Counted from the first letter of the stretch, positions 40,101 through 53,340 are shown. The stretch: 64,000 nt of DNA from Micromussa lordhowensis (GCA_964020085.1 OZ026599.1:30690274-30754273); one strand, 5' to 3'. Notes: generated by a model from the letters alone, not told the origin. Program-made: numbers and translations.

Positions 40101-42360
40101 GATTTCCTTGAAGTGCCAACCTAGCAGAACATTTTGCTGCAAACCGCGCCTCTTAAAGTGCCCGTGAAGCCGAGCTATGTCAAATTTGCCAAGGGGACCT
40201 CCAGCGCGCGTTTTCTGAAATTCTGCAAAGTTGGGACCAGGGGAAACTACTGCAAAAAGAAGGCCAAAAAAAACACCCTGGCGCCAATGCCATCATGTCC
40301 TAACTAGGATTTCCTTGAAGTGCCAACCTAGCAGAACATTTTGCTGCAAACCGCGCCTCTTAAAGTGCCCGTGAAGCCGAGCTATGTCAAATTTGCCAAG
40401 GGGACCCCCAGCGCGCGTTTTCTGAAATTCTGCAAAGTTGGGACCAGGGGAAACTACTGCAAAAAGAAGGCCAGAAAAAACACCCTGGCGCCAATGCCAT
40501 CATGTCCTAACTACGATTTCCTTGAAGTGCCAACCTAGCAGAACATTTTGCTGCAAACCGCGCCTCTTAAAGTGCCCGTGAAGCCGAGCTATGTCAAATT
40601 TGCCAAGGGGACCCCCAGCGCGCGTTTTCTGAAATTCTGCAAAGTTGGGACCAGGGGAAACTACTGCAAAAAGAAGGCCAGAAAAAACACCCTGGCGCCA
40701 ATGCCATCATGTCCTAACTAGCATTTCCTTAAAGTGCCAACCTAGCAGAACATTTTGCTGCAAACCGCGCCTCTTAAAGTGCCCGTGAAGCCGAGCTATG
40801 TCAAATTTGCCAAGGGGACCCCCAGCGCGCGTTTTCTGAAATTCTGCAAAGTTGGGACCAGGGGAAACTACTGCAAAAAGAAGGCCAAAAAAAACACCCT
40901 GGCGCACATGCCATCATGTCCTAACTAGGATTCCCTTGAAGTGCCAACCTAGCAGAACATTTTGCTGCAAACCGCGCCTCTTAAAGTGCCCGTGAAGCCG
41001 AGCTATGTCAAATTTGCCAAGGGGACCCCCAGCGCGCGTTTTCTGAAATTCTGCAAAGTTGGGACCAGGGGAAACTACTGCAAAAAGAAGGCCAGAAAAA
41101 ACACCCTGGCGCCAATGCCATCATGTCCTAACTAGGATTTCCTTGAAGTGCCAACCTAGCAGAACATTTTGCTGCAAACCGCGCCTCTTAAAGTGCCCGT
41201 GAAGCCGAGCTATGTCAAATTTGCCAAGGGGACCCCCAGCGCGCGTTTTCTGAAATTCTGCAAAGTTGGGACCAGGGGAAACTACTGCAAAAAGAAGGCC
41301 AGAAAAAACACCCTGGCGCCAATGCCATCATGTCCTAACTAGCATTTCCTTCAAGTGCCAACCTAGCAGAACATTTTGCTGCAAACCGCGCCTCTTAAAG
41401 TGCCCGTGAAGCCGAGCTATGTCAAATTTGCCAAGGGGACCCCCAGCGCGCGTTTTCTGAAATTCTGCAAAGTTGGGACCAGGGGAAACTACTGCAAAAA
41501 GAAGGCCAGAAAAAACACCCTGGCGCCAATGCCATCATGTTCTAACTAGGATTTCCTTGAAGTGCCAACCTAGCAGAACATTTTGCTGCAAACCGCGCCT
41601 CTTAAAGTGCCCGTGAAGCCGAGCTATGTCAAATTTGCCAAGGGGACCCCCAGCGCGCGTTTTCTGAAATTCTGCAAAGTTGGAACCAGGGGAAACTACT
41701 GCAAAAAGAAGGCCAGAAAAAACACCCTGGCGCCAATGCCATCATGTCCTAACTAGAATTTCCTTGAAGTGCCAACCTAGCAGAACATTTTGCTGCAAAC
41801 CGCGCCTCTTAAAGTGCCCGTGAAGCCGAGCTATGTCAAATTTGCCAAGGGGACCCCCAGCGCGCGTTTTCTGAAATTCTGCAAAGTTGGGACCAGGGGA
41901 AACTACTGCAAAAAGAAGGCCAGAAAAAACACCCTGGCGCCAATGCCATCATGTCCTAACTAGGATTTCCTTGAAGTGCCAACCTAGCAGAACATTTTGC
42001 TGCAAACCGCGCCTCTTAAAGTGCCCGTGAAGCCGAGCTATGTCAAATTTGCCAAGGGGACCTCCAGCGCGCGTTTTCTGAAATTCTGCAAAGTTGGGAC
42101 CAGGGGAAACTACTGCAAAAAGAAGGCCAGAAAAAACACCCTGGCGCCAATGCCATCATGTCCTAACTAGGATTTCCTTGAAGTGCCAACCTAGCAGAAC
42201 ATTTTGCTGCAAACCGCGCCTCTTAAAGTGCCCGTGAAGCCGAGCTATGGCAAATTTGCCAAGGGGACCCCCAGCGCGCGTTTTCTGAAATTCTGCAAAG
42301 TTGGGACCAGGGGAAACTACTGCAAAAAGAAGGCCAGAAAAAACACCCTGGCGCCAATGC
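34131..42360 (+). repeat. Homogeneous consensus satellite block C
   Basis: About 40 monomers close to the same consensus as block A, with isolated changes only: GTTGCAAACTGCG near 34,754, GAAAGTAC near 35,276, GGGGACCTCC near 38,540, 38,952, 40,196 and 42,060, and GGATTCCC near 39,688 and 40,928. The transition from the a-type monomer takes place within one monomer at about 34,080-34,160. From about 40.7 kb the block is part of a duplicated 14-monomer unit, so it is not structureless throughout. A shorter internal echo of 6 monomers (1,242 bp) links the GGCGCACATG monomers at about 39,660 and 40,902. Confidence 0.85.
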
Positions 42361-45300
42361 CATCATGTCTTAACTTAAATTTCCTTAAAGTGCCAACCCA
42401 GCGAAACATTTTGCTGCAAACCGCGCCTCTTAAAGTGCCCGTGAAGCCGAGCTATGTCAAATTTGCCAAGGGGACCCCCAGCGCGCGTTTTCTGAAATTC
42501 TGCAAAGTTGGGACCATGGGAAACTACTGCAAAAAGAAGGCCAGAGAAAACACCCTGGCGCCAATGCCATCATGTCTTAACTAGGATTTCCTTGAAATGC
42601 CAACCTAGCAGAACATTTAACTGGAAACCGCGCCTCTTAAAGTGCCCGTGAAGCCGAGCTATGTCAAATTTGCCAAGGGGACCCCCAGCGCGCGTTTTCT
42701 GAAATTCTGCAAAGTTGGGACCAGGGGAAACTACTGCAAAAAGAAGGCCAGAAAAAACACCCTGGCGCCAATGCCATCATGTCCTAACTAGGATTTCCTT
42801 GAAGTGCCAACCTAGCAAAACATTTTGCTGCAAACCGCGCTTCTTAAAGTGCCCGTGAAGCCGAGCTATGTCAAATTTGTCAAGGGGACCCCCAGCGCGC
42901 GTTTTCTGAAATTCTGCAAAGTTGGGACCAGGGGAAACTACTGCAAAAAGAAGGCCAGAAAGAACACCCTGGCGCCAATGCCATCATGTCTTAACTAGGA
43001 TTTCCTGGAAGTGCCAACCTAGCAGAACATTTCGCTGCAAACCGCGCCTCTTAAAGTGCCCGTGAAGCCGAGCTATGTCAAATTTGCCAAGGGGACCCCC
43101 AGCGCGCGTTTTCTGAAATTCTGCAAAGTTGGGACCAGGGGAAACTACTGCAAAAAGAAGGCCAGAAAAAACACCCTGGCGCCAATGCCATCATGTCCTA
43201 ACTAGGATTTCCTTGAAGTGCCAACCTAGCAAAACATTTTGCTGCAAACCGCGCTTCTTAAAGTGCCCGTGAAGCCGAGCTATGTCAAATTTGCCAAGGG
43301 GACCCCCAGCGCGCGTTTTCTGAAATTCTGCAAAGTTGGGACCAGGGAAAACTACTGCAAAAAGAAGGCCAGAAAAAACACCCTGGCGCCAATGCCATCA
43401 TGTTCTTCTTAGGATATCCTTAAAGTGCCAACCTAGCAGAACATTTTGCTGCAAATTGCGCCTCTTAAAGTGCCCGTGAAGCCGAGCTATGTCAAATTTG
43501 CCAAGGGGACCCCCAGCGCGCGTTTTCTGAAATTCTGCAAAGTTGGGACCAGGGGAAACTACTGCAAAAAGAAGGCCAAACAAACACCCTGGCGCCAATG
43601 CCATCATGTCCTAACTAGCATTTCCTTAAAGTGCCAACCTAGCAGAACATTTTGCTGCAAACCGCGCCTCTTAAAGTGCCCGTGAAGCCGAGCTATGTCA
43701 AATTTGCCAAGGGGACCCCCAGCGCGCGTTTTCTGAAATTCTGCAAAGTTGGGACCAGGGGAAACTACTGCAAAAAGAAGGCCAAAAAAAACACCCTGGC
43801 GCACATGCCATCATGTCCTAACTAGGATTCCCTTGAAGTGCCAACCTAGCAGAACATTTTGCTGCAAACCGCGCCTCTTAAAGTGCCCGTGAAGCCGAGC
43901 TATGTCAAATTTGCCAAGGGGACCCCCAGCGCGCGTTTTCTGAAATTCTGCAAAGTTGGGACCAGGGGAAACTACTGCAAAAAGAAGGCCAGAAAAAACA
44001 CCCTGGCGCCAATGCCATCATGTCCTAACTAGGATTTCCTTGAAGTGCCAACCTAGCAGAACATTTTGCTGCAAACCGCGCCTCTTAAAGTGCCCGTGAA
44101 GCCGAGCTATGTCAAATTTGCCAAGGGGACCCCCAGCGCGCGTTTTCTGAAATTCTGCAAAGTTGGGACCAGGGGAAACTACTGCAAAAAGAAGGCCAGA
44201 AAAAACACCCTGGCGCCAATGCCATCATGTCCTAACTAGCATTTCCTTCAAGTGCCAACCTAGCAGAACATTTTGCTGCAAACCGCGCCTCTTAAAGTGC
44301 CCGTGAAGCCGAGCTATGTCAAATTTGCCAAGGGGACCCCCAGCGCGCGTTTTCTGAAATTCTGCAAAGTTGGGACCAGGGGAAACTACTGCAAAAAGAA
44401 GGCCAGAAAAAACACCCTGGCGCCAATGCCATCATGTTCTAACTAGGATTTCCTTGAAGTGCCAACCTAGCAGAACATTTTGCTGCAAACCGCGCCTCTT
44501 AAAGTGCCCGTGAAGCCGAGCTATGTCAAATTTGCCAAGGGGACCCCCAGCGCGCGTTTTCTGAAATTCTGCAAAGTTGGAACCAGGGGAAACTACTGCA
44601 AAAAGAAGGCCAGAAAAAACACCCTGGCGCCAATGCCATCATGTCCTAACTAGAATTTCCTTGAAGTGCCAACCTAGCAGAACATTTTGCTGCAAACCGC
44701 GCCTCTTAAAGTGCCCGTGAAGCCGAGCTATGTCAAATTTGCCAAGGGGACCCCCAGCGCGCGTTTTCTGAAATTCTGCAAAGTTGGGACCAGGGGAAAC
44801 TACTGCAAAAAGAAGGCCAGAAAAAACACCCTGGCGCCAATGCCATCATGTCCTAACTAGGATTTCCTTGAAGTGCCAACCTAGCAGAACATTTTGCTGC
44901 AAACCGCGCCTCTTAAAGTGCCCGTGAAGCCGAGCTATGTCAAATTTGCCAAGGGGACCTCCAGCGCGCGTTTTCTGAAATTCTGCAAAGTTGGGACCAG
45001 GGGAAACTACTGCAAAAAGAAGGCCAGAAAAAACACCCTGGCGCCAATGCCATCATGTCCTAACTAGGATTTCCTTGAAGTGCCAACCTAGCAGAACATT
45101 TTGCTGCAAACCGCGCCTCTTAAAGTGCCCGTGAAGCCGAGCTATGTCAAATTTGCCAAGGGGACCCCCAGCGCGCGTTTTCTGAAATTCTGCAAAGTTG
45201 GGACCAGGGGAAACTACTGCAAAAAGAAGGCCAGAAAAAACACCCTGGCGCCAATGCCATCATGTCTTAACTTAAATTTCCTTAAAGTGCCAACCCAGCG

Positions 45301-46500
45301 AAACATTTTGCTGCAAACCGCGCCTCTTAAAGTGCCCGTGAAGCCGAGCTATGTCAAATTTGCCAAGGGGACCCCCAGCGCGCGTTTTCTGAAATTCTGC
45401 AAAGTTGGGACCATGGGAAACTACTGCAAAAAGAAGGCCAGAGAAAACACCCTGGCGCCAATGCCATCATGTCCTAACTAGGATTTCCTTGAAATGCCAA
45501 CCTAGCAGAACATTTAACTGGAAACCGCGCCTCTTAAAGTGCCCGTGAAGCCGAGCTATGTCAAATTTGCCAAGGGGACCCCCAGCGCGCGTTTTCTGAA
45601 ATTCTGCAAAGTTGGGACCAGGGGAAACTACTGCAAAAAGAAGGCCAGAAAAAACACCCTGGCGCCAATGCCATCATGTCCTAACTAGGATTTCCTTGAA
45701 GTGCCAACCTAGCAAAACATTTTGCTGCAAACCGCGCTTCTTAAAGTGCCCGTGAAGCCGAGCTATGTCAAATTTGTCAAGGGGACCCCCAGCGCGCGTT
45801 TTCTGAAATTCTGCAAAGTTGGGACCAGGGGAAACTACTGCAAAAAGAAGGCCAGAAAGAACACCCTGGCGCCAATGCCATCATGTCTTAACTAGGATTT
45901 CCTGGAAGTGCCAACCTAGCAGAACATTTCGCTGCAAACCGCGCCTCTTAAAGTGCCCGTGAAGCCGAGCTATGTCAAATTTGCCAAGGGGACCCCCAGC
46001 GCGCGTTTTCTGAAATTCTGCAAAGTTGGGACCAGGGGAAACTACTGCAAAAAGAAGGCCAGAAAAAACACCCTGGCGCCAATGCCATCATGTCCTAACT
46101 AGGATTTCCTTGAAGTGCCAACCTAGCAAAACATTTTGCTGCAAACCGCGCTTCTTAAAGTGCCCGTGAAGCCGAGCTATGTCAAATTTGCCAAGGGGAC
46201 CCCCAGCGCGCGTTTTCTGAAATTCTGCAAAGTTGGGACCAGGGAAAACTACTGCAAAAAGAAGGCCAGAAAAAACACCCTGGCGCCAATGCCATCATGT
46301 TCTTCTTAGGATATCCTTAAAGTGCCAACCTAGCAGAACATTTTGCTGCAAATTGCGCCTCTTAAAGTGCCCGTGAAGCCGAGCTATGTCAAATTTGCCA
46401 AGGGGACCCCCAGCGCGCGTTTTCTGAAATTCTGCAAAGTTGGGACCAGGGGAAACTACTGCAAAAAGAAGGCCAAACAAACACCCTGGCGCCAATGCCA
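40707..46500 (+). repeat. Two copies of a 14-monomer unit (2,897 bp)
   Basis: 40,707-43,603 and 43,604-46,500 match in register through GGCGCACATG, GGATTCCC, AGCATTTCCTTCAAG, TTGGAACC, GGGGACCTCC, CTTAACTTAAATTT, ACCATGGG, CATTTAACTGG, TTTGTCAAGG, TTTCGCTGC (43,030 and 45,927) and GATATCC (about 43,412 and 46,309). Few differences were seen, for example CTATGGCAAA at 42,245 versus CTATGTCAAA at 45,142, and TCTTAAC versus TCCTAAC at about 42,576/45,473. About half of each unit is consensus-like and half is 12-monomer-family sequence, so the duplication straddles the boundary between the two states. Confidence 0.87.
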
Positions 46501-49500
46501 TCATGTCCTAACTAGCATTTCCTTAAAGTGCCAACCTAGCAGAACATTTTGCTGCAAACCGCGCCTCTTAAAGTGCCCGTGAAGCCGAGCTATGTCAGAT
46601 TTGCCAAGGAGACCCCCAGCGCGCGTTTTCTGAAATTCTGCAAAGTTGGGACCAGGGGAAACTACTGCAAAAAGAAGGCCAGAAAAAACACCCTGGCGCC
46701 AATGCCATCATGTCTTAACTTAAATTTCCTTAAAGTGCCAACCCAGCAGAACATTTTGCTGCAAACCGCGCCTCTTAAAGTGCCCGTGAAGCCGAGCTAT
46801 GTCAAATTTGCCAAGGGGACCCCCAGCGCGCGTTTTCTGAAATTCTGCAAAGTTGGGACCATGGGAAACTACTGCAAAAAGAAGGCCAGAGAAAACACCC
46901 TGGCGCCAATGCCATCATGTCTTAACTAGGATTTCCTTGAAATGCCAACCTAGCAGAACATTTAACTGGAAACCGCGCCTCTTAAAGTGCCCGTGAAGCC
47001 GAGCTATGTCAAATTTGCCAAGGGGACCCCCAGCGCGCGTTTTCTGAAATTCTGCAAAGTTGGGACCAGGGGAAACTACTGCAAAAAGAAGGCCAAAATA
47101 AACACCCTGGCGCCAATGCCATCATGTCCTAACTAGAATTTCCTTGAAGTGTCAACCTAGCAGAACATTTTGCTGCAAACCGCGCCTCTTAAAGTGCCCG
47201 TGAAGCCGAGCTATGTCAAATTTGCCAAGGGGACCCCCAGCGCGCGTTTTCTGAAATTCTGCAAAGTTGGGACCAGGGGAAACTACTGCAAAAAGAAGGC
47301 CAGAAAAAACACCCTGGCGCCAATGCCATCATGTCCTAACTAGGATTTCCTTGAAGTGCCAACCTAGCAAAACATTTTGCTGCAAACCGCGCTTCTTAAA
47401 GTGCCCGTGAAGCCGAGCTATGTCAAATTTGCCAAGGGGACCCCCAGCGCGCGTTTTCTGAAATTCTGCAAAGTTGGGACCAGGGGAAACTACTGCAAAA
47501 AGAAGGCCAGAAAGAACACCCTGGCGCCAATGCCATCATGTCTTAACTAGGATTTCCTTGAAATGCCAACCTAGCAGAACATTTAACTGGAAACCGCGCC
47601 TCTTAAAGTGCCCGTGAAGCCGAGCTATGTCAAATTTGCCAAGGGGACCCCCAGCGCGCGTTTTCTGAAATTCTGCAAAGTTGGGACCAGGGAAAACTAC
47701 TGCAAAAAGAAGGCCAAAATAAACACCCTGGCGCCAATGCCATCATGTCCTAACTAGGATTTCCTTGAAGTGTCAACCTAGCAGAACATTTTGCTGCAAA
47801 CCGCGCTTCTTAAAGTGCCCGTGAAGCCGAGCTATGTCAAATTTGCCAAGGGGACCCCCAGCGCGCGTTTTCTGAAATTCTGCAAAGTTGGGACCAGGGG
47901 AAACTACTGCAAAAAGAAGGCCAGAAAAAACACCCTGGCGCCAATGCCATCATGTCCTAACTAGGATTTCCTTGAAGTGCCAACCTAGCAAAAAATTTTG
48001 CTGCAAACCGCGCTTCTTAAAGTGCCCGTGAAGCCGAGCTATGTCAAATTTGCCAAGGGGACCCCCAGCGCGCGTTTTCTGAAATTCTGCAAAGTTGGGA
48101 CCAGGGGAAACTACTGCAAAAAGAAGGCCAGAAAAAACACCCTGGCGCCAATGCCATCATGTCCTAACTAGGATTTCCTTGAAGTGCCAACCTAGCAAAA
48201 AATTTTGCTGCAAACCGCGCTTCTTAAAGTGCCCGTGAAGCCGAGCTATGTCAAATTTGTCAAGGGGACCCCCAGCGCGCGTTTTCTGAAATTCTGCAAA
48301 GTTGGGACCAGGGGAAACTACTGCAAAAAGAAGGCCAGAAAGAACACCCTGGCGCCAATGCCATCATGTCTTAACTAGGATTTCCTGGAAGTGCCAACCT
48401 AGCAGAACATTTCGCTGCAAACCGCGCCTCTTAAAGTGCCCGTGAAGCCGAGCTATGTCAAATTTGCCAAGGGGACCCCCAGCGCGCGTTTTCTGAAATT
48501 CTGCAAAGTTGGGACCAGGGGAAACTACTGCAAAAAGAAGGCCAGAAAAAACACCCTGGCGCCAATGCCATCATGTCCTAACTAGGATTTCCTTGAAGTG
48601 CCAACCTAGCAAAACATTTTGCTGCAAACCGCGCTTCTTAAAGTGCCCGTGAAGCCGAGCTATGTCAAATTTGCCAAGGGGACCCCCAGCGCGCGTTTTC
48701 TGAAATTCTGCAAAGTTGGGACCAGGGAAAACTACTGCAAAAAGAAGGCCAGAAAAAACACCCTGGCGCCAATGCCATCATGTTCTTCTTAGGATATCCT
48801 TAAAGTGCCAACCTAGCAGAACATTTTGCTGCAAATTGCGCCTCTTAAAGTGCCCGTGAAGCCGAGCTATGTCAAATTTGCCAAGGGGACCCCCAGCGCG
48901 CGTTTTCTGAAATTCTGCAAAGTTGGGACCAGGGGAAACTACTGCAAAAAGAAGGCCAAACAAACACCCTGGCGCCAATGCCATCATGTCCTAACTAGCA
49001 TTTCCTTAAAGTGCCAACCTAGCAGAACATTTTGCTGCAAACCGCGCCTCTTAAAGTGCCCGTGAAGCCGAGCTATGTCAGATTTGCCAAGGAGACCCCC
49101 AGCGCGCGTTTTCTGAAATTCTGCAAAGTTGGGACCAGGGGAAACTACTGCAAAAAGAAGGCCAGAAAAAACACCCTGGCGCCAATGCCATCATGTCTTA
49201 ACTTAAATTTCCTTAAAGTGCCAACCCAGCGGAACATTTTGCTGCAAACCGCGCCTCTTAAAGTGCCCGTGAAGCCGAGCTATGTCAAATTTGCCAAGGG
49301 GACCCCCAGCGCGCGTTTTCTGAAATTCTGCAAAGTTGGGACCATGGGAAACTACTGCAAAAAGAAGGCCAGAGAAAACACCCTGGCGCCAATGCCATCA
49401 TGTCTTAACTAGGATTTCCTTGAAATGCCAACCTAGCAGAACATTTAACTGGAAACCGCGCCTCTTAAAGTGCCCGTGAAGCCGAGCTATGTCAAATTTG

Positions 49501-52500
49501 CCAAGGGGACCCCCAGCGCGCGTTTTCTGAAATTCTGCAAAGTTGGGACCAGGGGAAACTACTGCAAAAAGAAGGCCAAAATAAACACCCTGGCGCCAAT
49601 GCCATCATGTCCTAACTAGAATTTCCTTGAAGTGTCAACCTAGCAGAACATTTTGCTGCAAACCGCGCCTCTTAAAGTGCCCGTGAAGCCGAGCTATGTC
49701 AAATTTGCCAAGGGGACCCCCAGCGCGCGTTTTCTGAAATTCTGCAAAGTTGGGACCAGGGGAAACTACTGCAAAAAGAAGGCCAGAAAAAACACCCTGG
49801 CGCCAATGCCATCATGTCCTAACTAGGATTTCCTTGAAGTGCCAACCTAGCAAAACATTTTGCTGCAAACCGCGCTTCTTAAAGTGCCCGTGAAGCCGAG
49901 CTATGTCAAATTTGCCAAGGGGACCCCCAGCGCGCGTTTTCTGAAATTCTGCAAAGTTGGGACCAGGGGAAACTACTGCAAAAAGAAGGCCAGAAAGAAC
50001 ACCCTGGCGCCAATGCCATCATGTCTTAACTAGGATTTCCTTGAAATGCCAACCTAGCAGAACATTTAACTGGAAACCGCGCCTCTTAAAGTGCCCGTGA
50101 AGCCGAGCTATGTCAAATTTGCCAAGGGGACCCCCAGCGCGCGTTTTCTGAAATTCTGCAAAGTTGGGACCAGGGAAAACTACTGCAAAAAGAAGGCCAA
50201 AATAAACACCCTGGCGCCAATGCCATCATGTCCTAACTAGGATTTCCTTGAAGTGTCAACCTAGCAGAACATTTTGCTGCAAACCGCGCTTCTTAAAGTG
50301 CCCGTGAAGCCGAGCTATGTCAAATTTGCCAAGGGGACCCCCAGCGCGCGTTTTCTGAAATTCTGCAAAGTTGGGACCAGGGGAAACTACTGCAAAAAGA
50401 AGGCCAGAAAAAACACCCTGGCGCCAATGCCATCATGTCCTAACTAGGATTTCCTTGAAGTGCCAACCTAGCAAAAAATTTTGCTGCAAACCGCGCTTCT
50501 TAAAGTGCCCGTGAAGCCGAGCTATGTCAAATTTGCCAAGGGGACCCCCAGCGCGCGTTTTCTGAAATTCTGCAAAGTTGGGACCAGGGGAAACTACTGC
50601 AAAAAGAAGGCCAGAAAAAACACCCTGGCGCCAATGCCATCATGTCCTAACTAGGATTTCCTTGAAGTGCCAACCTAGCAAAAAATTTTGCTGCAAACCG
50701 CGCTTCTTAAAGTGCCCGTGAAGCCGAGCTATGTCAAATTTGTCAAGGGGACCCCCAGCGCGCGTTTTCTGAAATTCTGCAAAGTTGGGACCAGGGGAAA
50801 CTACTGCAAAAAGAAGGCCAGAAAGAACACCCTGGCGCCAATGCCATCATGTCTTAACTAGGATTTCCTGGAAGTGCCAACCTAGCAGAACATTTCGCTG
50901 CAAACCGCGCCTCTTAAAGTGCCCGTGAAGCCGAGCTATGTCAAATTTGCCAAGGGGACCCCCAGCGCGCGTTTTCTGAAATTCTGCAAAGTTGGGACCA
51001 GGGGAAACTACTGCAAAAAGAAGGCCAGAAAAAACACCCTGGCGCCAATGCCATCATGTCCTAACTAGGATTTCCTTGAAGTGCCAACCTAGCAAAACAT
51101 TTTGCTGCAAACCGCGCTTCTTAAAGTGCCCGTGAAGCCGAGCTATGTCAAATTTGCCAAGGGGACCCCCAGCGCGCGTTTTCTGAAATTCTGCAAAGTT
51201 GGGACCAGGGAAAACTACTGCAAAAAGAAGGCCAGAAAAAACACCCTGGCGCCAATGCCATCATGTTCTTCTTAGGATATCCTTAAAGTGCCAACCTAGC
51301 AGAACATTTTGCTGCAAATTGCGCCTCTTAAAGTGCCCGTGAAGCCGAGCTATGTCAAATTTGCCAAGGGGACCCCCAGCGCGCGTTTTCTGAAATTCTG
51401 CAAAGTTGGGACCAGGGGAAACTACTGCAAAAAGAAGGCCAAACAAACACCCTGGCGCCAATGCCATCATGTCCTAACTAGCATTTCCTTAAAGTGCCAA
51501 CCTAGCAGAACATTTTGCTGCAAACCGCGCCTCTTAAAGTGCCCGTGAAGCCGAGCTATGTCAGATTTGCCAAGGAGACCCCCAGCGCGCGTTTTCTGAA
51601 ATTCTGCAAAGTTGGGACCAGGGGAAACTACTGCAAAAAGAAGGCCAGAAAAAACACCCTGGCGCCAATGCCATCATGTCTTAACTTAAATTTCCTTAAA
51701 GTGCCAACCCAGCGGAACATTTTGCTGCAAACCGCGCCTCTTAAAGTGCCCGTGAAGCCGAGCTATGTCAAATTTGCCAAGGGGACCCCCAGCGCGCGTT
51801 TTCTGAAATTCTGCAAAGTTGGGACCATGGGAAACTACTGCAAAAAGAAGGCCAGAGAAAACACCCTGGCGCCAATGCCATCATGTCTTAACTAGGATTT
51901 CCTTGAAATGCCAACCTAGCAGAACATTTAACTGGAAACCGCGCCTCTTAAAGTGCCCGTGAAGCCGAGCTATGTCAAATTTGCCAAGGGGACCCCCAGC
52001 GCGCGTTTTCTGAAATTCTGCAAAGTTGGGACCAGGGGAAACTACTGCAAAAAGAAGGCCAAAATAAACACCCTGGCGCCAATGCCATCATGTCCTAACT
52101 AGGATTTCCTTGAAGTGTCAACCTAGCAGAACATTTTGCTGCAAACCGCGCCTCTTAAAGTGCCCGTGAAGCCGAGCTATGTCAAATTTGCCAAGGGGAC
52201 CCCCAGCGCGCGTTTTCTGAAATTCTGCAAAGTTGGGACCAGGGGAAACTACTGCAAAAAGAAGGCCAGAAAAAACACCCTGGCGCCAATGCCATCATGT
52301 CCTAACTAGGATTTCCTTGAAGTGCCAACCTAGCAAAACATTTTGCTGCAAACCGCGCTTCTTAAAGTGCCCGTGAAGCCGAGCTATGTCAAATTTGCCA
52401 AGGGGACCCCCAGCGCGCGTTTTCTGAAATTCTGCAAAGTTGGGACCAGGGGAAACTACTGCAAAAAGAAGGCCAGAAAGAACACCCTGGCGCCAATGCC

Positions 52501-53329
52501 ATCATGTCTTAACTAGGATTTCCTTGAAATGCCAACCTAGCAGAACATTTAACTGGAAACCGCGCCTCTTAAAGTGCCCGTGAAGCCGAGCTATGTCAAA
52601 TTTGCCAAGGGGACCCCCAGCGCGCGTTTTCTGAAATTCTGCAAAGTTGGGACCAGGGAAAACTACTGCAAAAAGAAGGCCAAAATAAACACCCTGGCGC
52701 CAATGCCATCATGTCCTAACTAGGATTTCCTTGAAGTGTCAACCTAGCAGAACATTTTGCTGCAAACCGCGCTTCTTAAAGTGCCCGTGAAGCCGAGCTA
52801 TGTCAAATTTGCCAAGGGGACCCCCAGCGCGCGTTTTCTGAAATTCTGCAAAGTTGGGACCAGGGGAAACTTCTGCAAAAAGAAGGCCAGAAAAAACACC
52901 CTGGCGCCAATGCCATCATGTCCTAACTAGGATTTCCTTGAAGTGTTAACCTAGCAAAACATTTTGCTGCAAACCGCGCTTCTTAAAGTGCCCGTGAAGC
53001 CGAGCTATGTCAAATTTGCCAAGGGGACCCCCAGCGCGCGTTTTCTGAAATTCTGCAAAGTTGGGACCAGGGGAAACTACTGCAAAAAGAAGGCCAGAAA
53101 GAACACCCTGGCGCCAATGCCATCATGTCTTAACTAGGATTTCCTGGAAGTGCCAACCTAGCAGAACATTTCGCTGCAAACCGCGCCTCTTAAAGTGCCC
53201 GTGAAGCCGAGCTATGTCAAATTTGCCAAGGGGACCCCCAGCGCGCGTTTTCTGAAATTCTGCAAAGTTGGGACCAGGGAAAACTACTGCAAAAAGAAGG
53301 CCAGAAAAAACACCCTGGCGCCAATGCCA
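46295..53329 (+). repeat. 12-monomer unit (2,483 bp) x2 plus a 10-monomer derivative
   Basis: 46,295-48,777 and 48,778-51,260 are two full units of exactly 2,483 bp; 51,261-53,329 (2,069 bp) is a 10-monomer version. Ordered markers: GATATCC; AAATTGCG with AAACAAAC; GTCAGATTTG; CTTAACTTAAAT with ACCATGGG; CATTTAACTGG with AAAATAAAC; GTGTCAACC; GCGCTTCTT with AGAAAGAAC; a second CATTTAACTGG with CAGGGAAAAC; a second GTGTCAACC; two AGCAAAAAATTTT monomers (the second with TTTGTCAAGG); TTTCGCTGC; then a CAGGGAAAAC monomer. The unit is 1 bp short of 12 x 207 because of the AAACAAACACCC deletion. In the 10-monomer form two pairs are fused into hybrids. Confidence 0.88.
48410..48426 (+). promoter_or_regulatory. 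Candidate CENP-B-box-like 17-mer (weak)
   Basis: TTTCGCTGCAAACCGCG agrees with the mammalian CENP-B box (YTTCGTTGGAARCGGGA) at 12 of 17 positions, and with its core (NTTCGNNNNANNCGGGN) at 7 of 9. The two missing core bases lie in the CGGG half. Ordinary monomers have TTTTGC here and lose the TTCG half. The CpG form was found at nine places: 9,077, 12,387, 21,284, 43,030, 45,927, 48,410, 50,893, 53,169 and 63,114. From 43 to 53 kb it occurs once per higher-order unit, spaced 2,897, 2,483, 2,483 and 2,276 bp. Chance resemblance is quite possible. Confidence 0.25.
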
Positions 53330-53340
53330 TCATGTCCTAC
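52957..53340 (+). repeat. Two hybrid monomers that shorten 12 to 10
   Basis: The monomer at about 52,960 joins the start of one AGCAAAA-type monomer (GTGTTAACCTAGC) to the AGAAAGAAC/TCTTAAC end of the next. The following one begins with TTTCGCTGC but ends with CAGGGAAAAC, TCCTACTTAAG and GATATCC. In the 12-monomer units these features lie on four monomers. The same TTTCGCTGC-to-GATATCC hybrid is found at about 12,387-12,565 and 21,284-21,460, so those blocks and this one share an ancestor. Confidence 0.8.
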
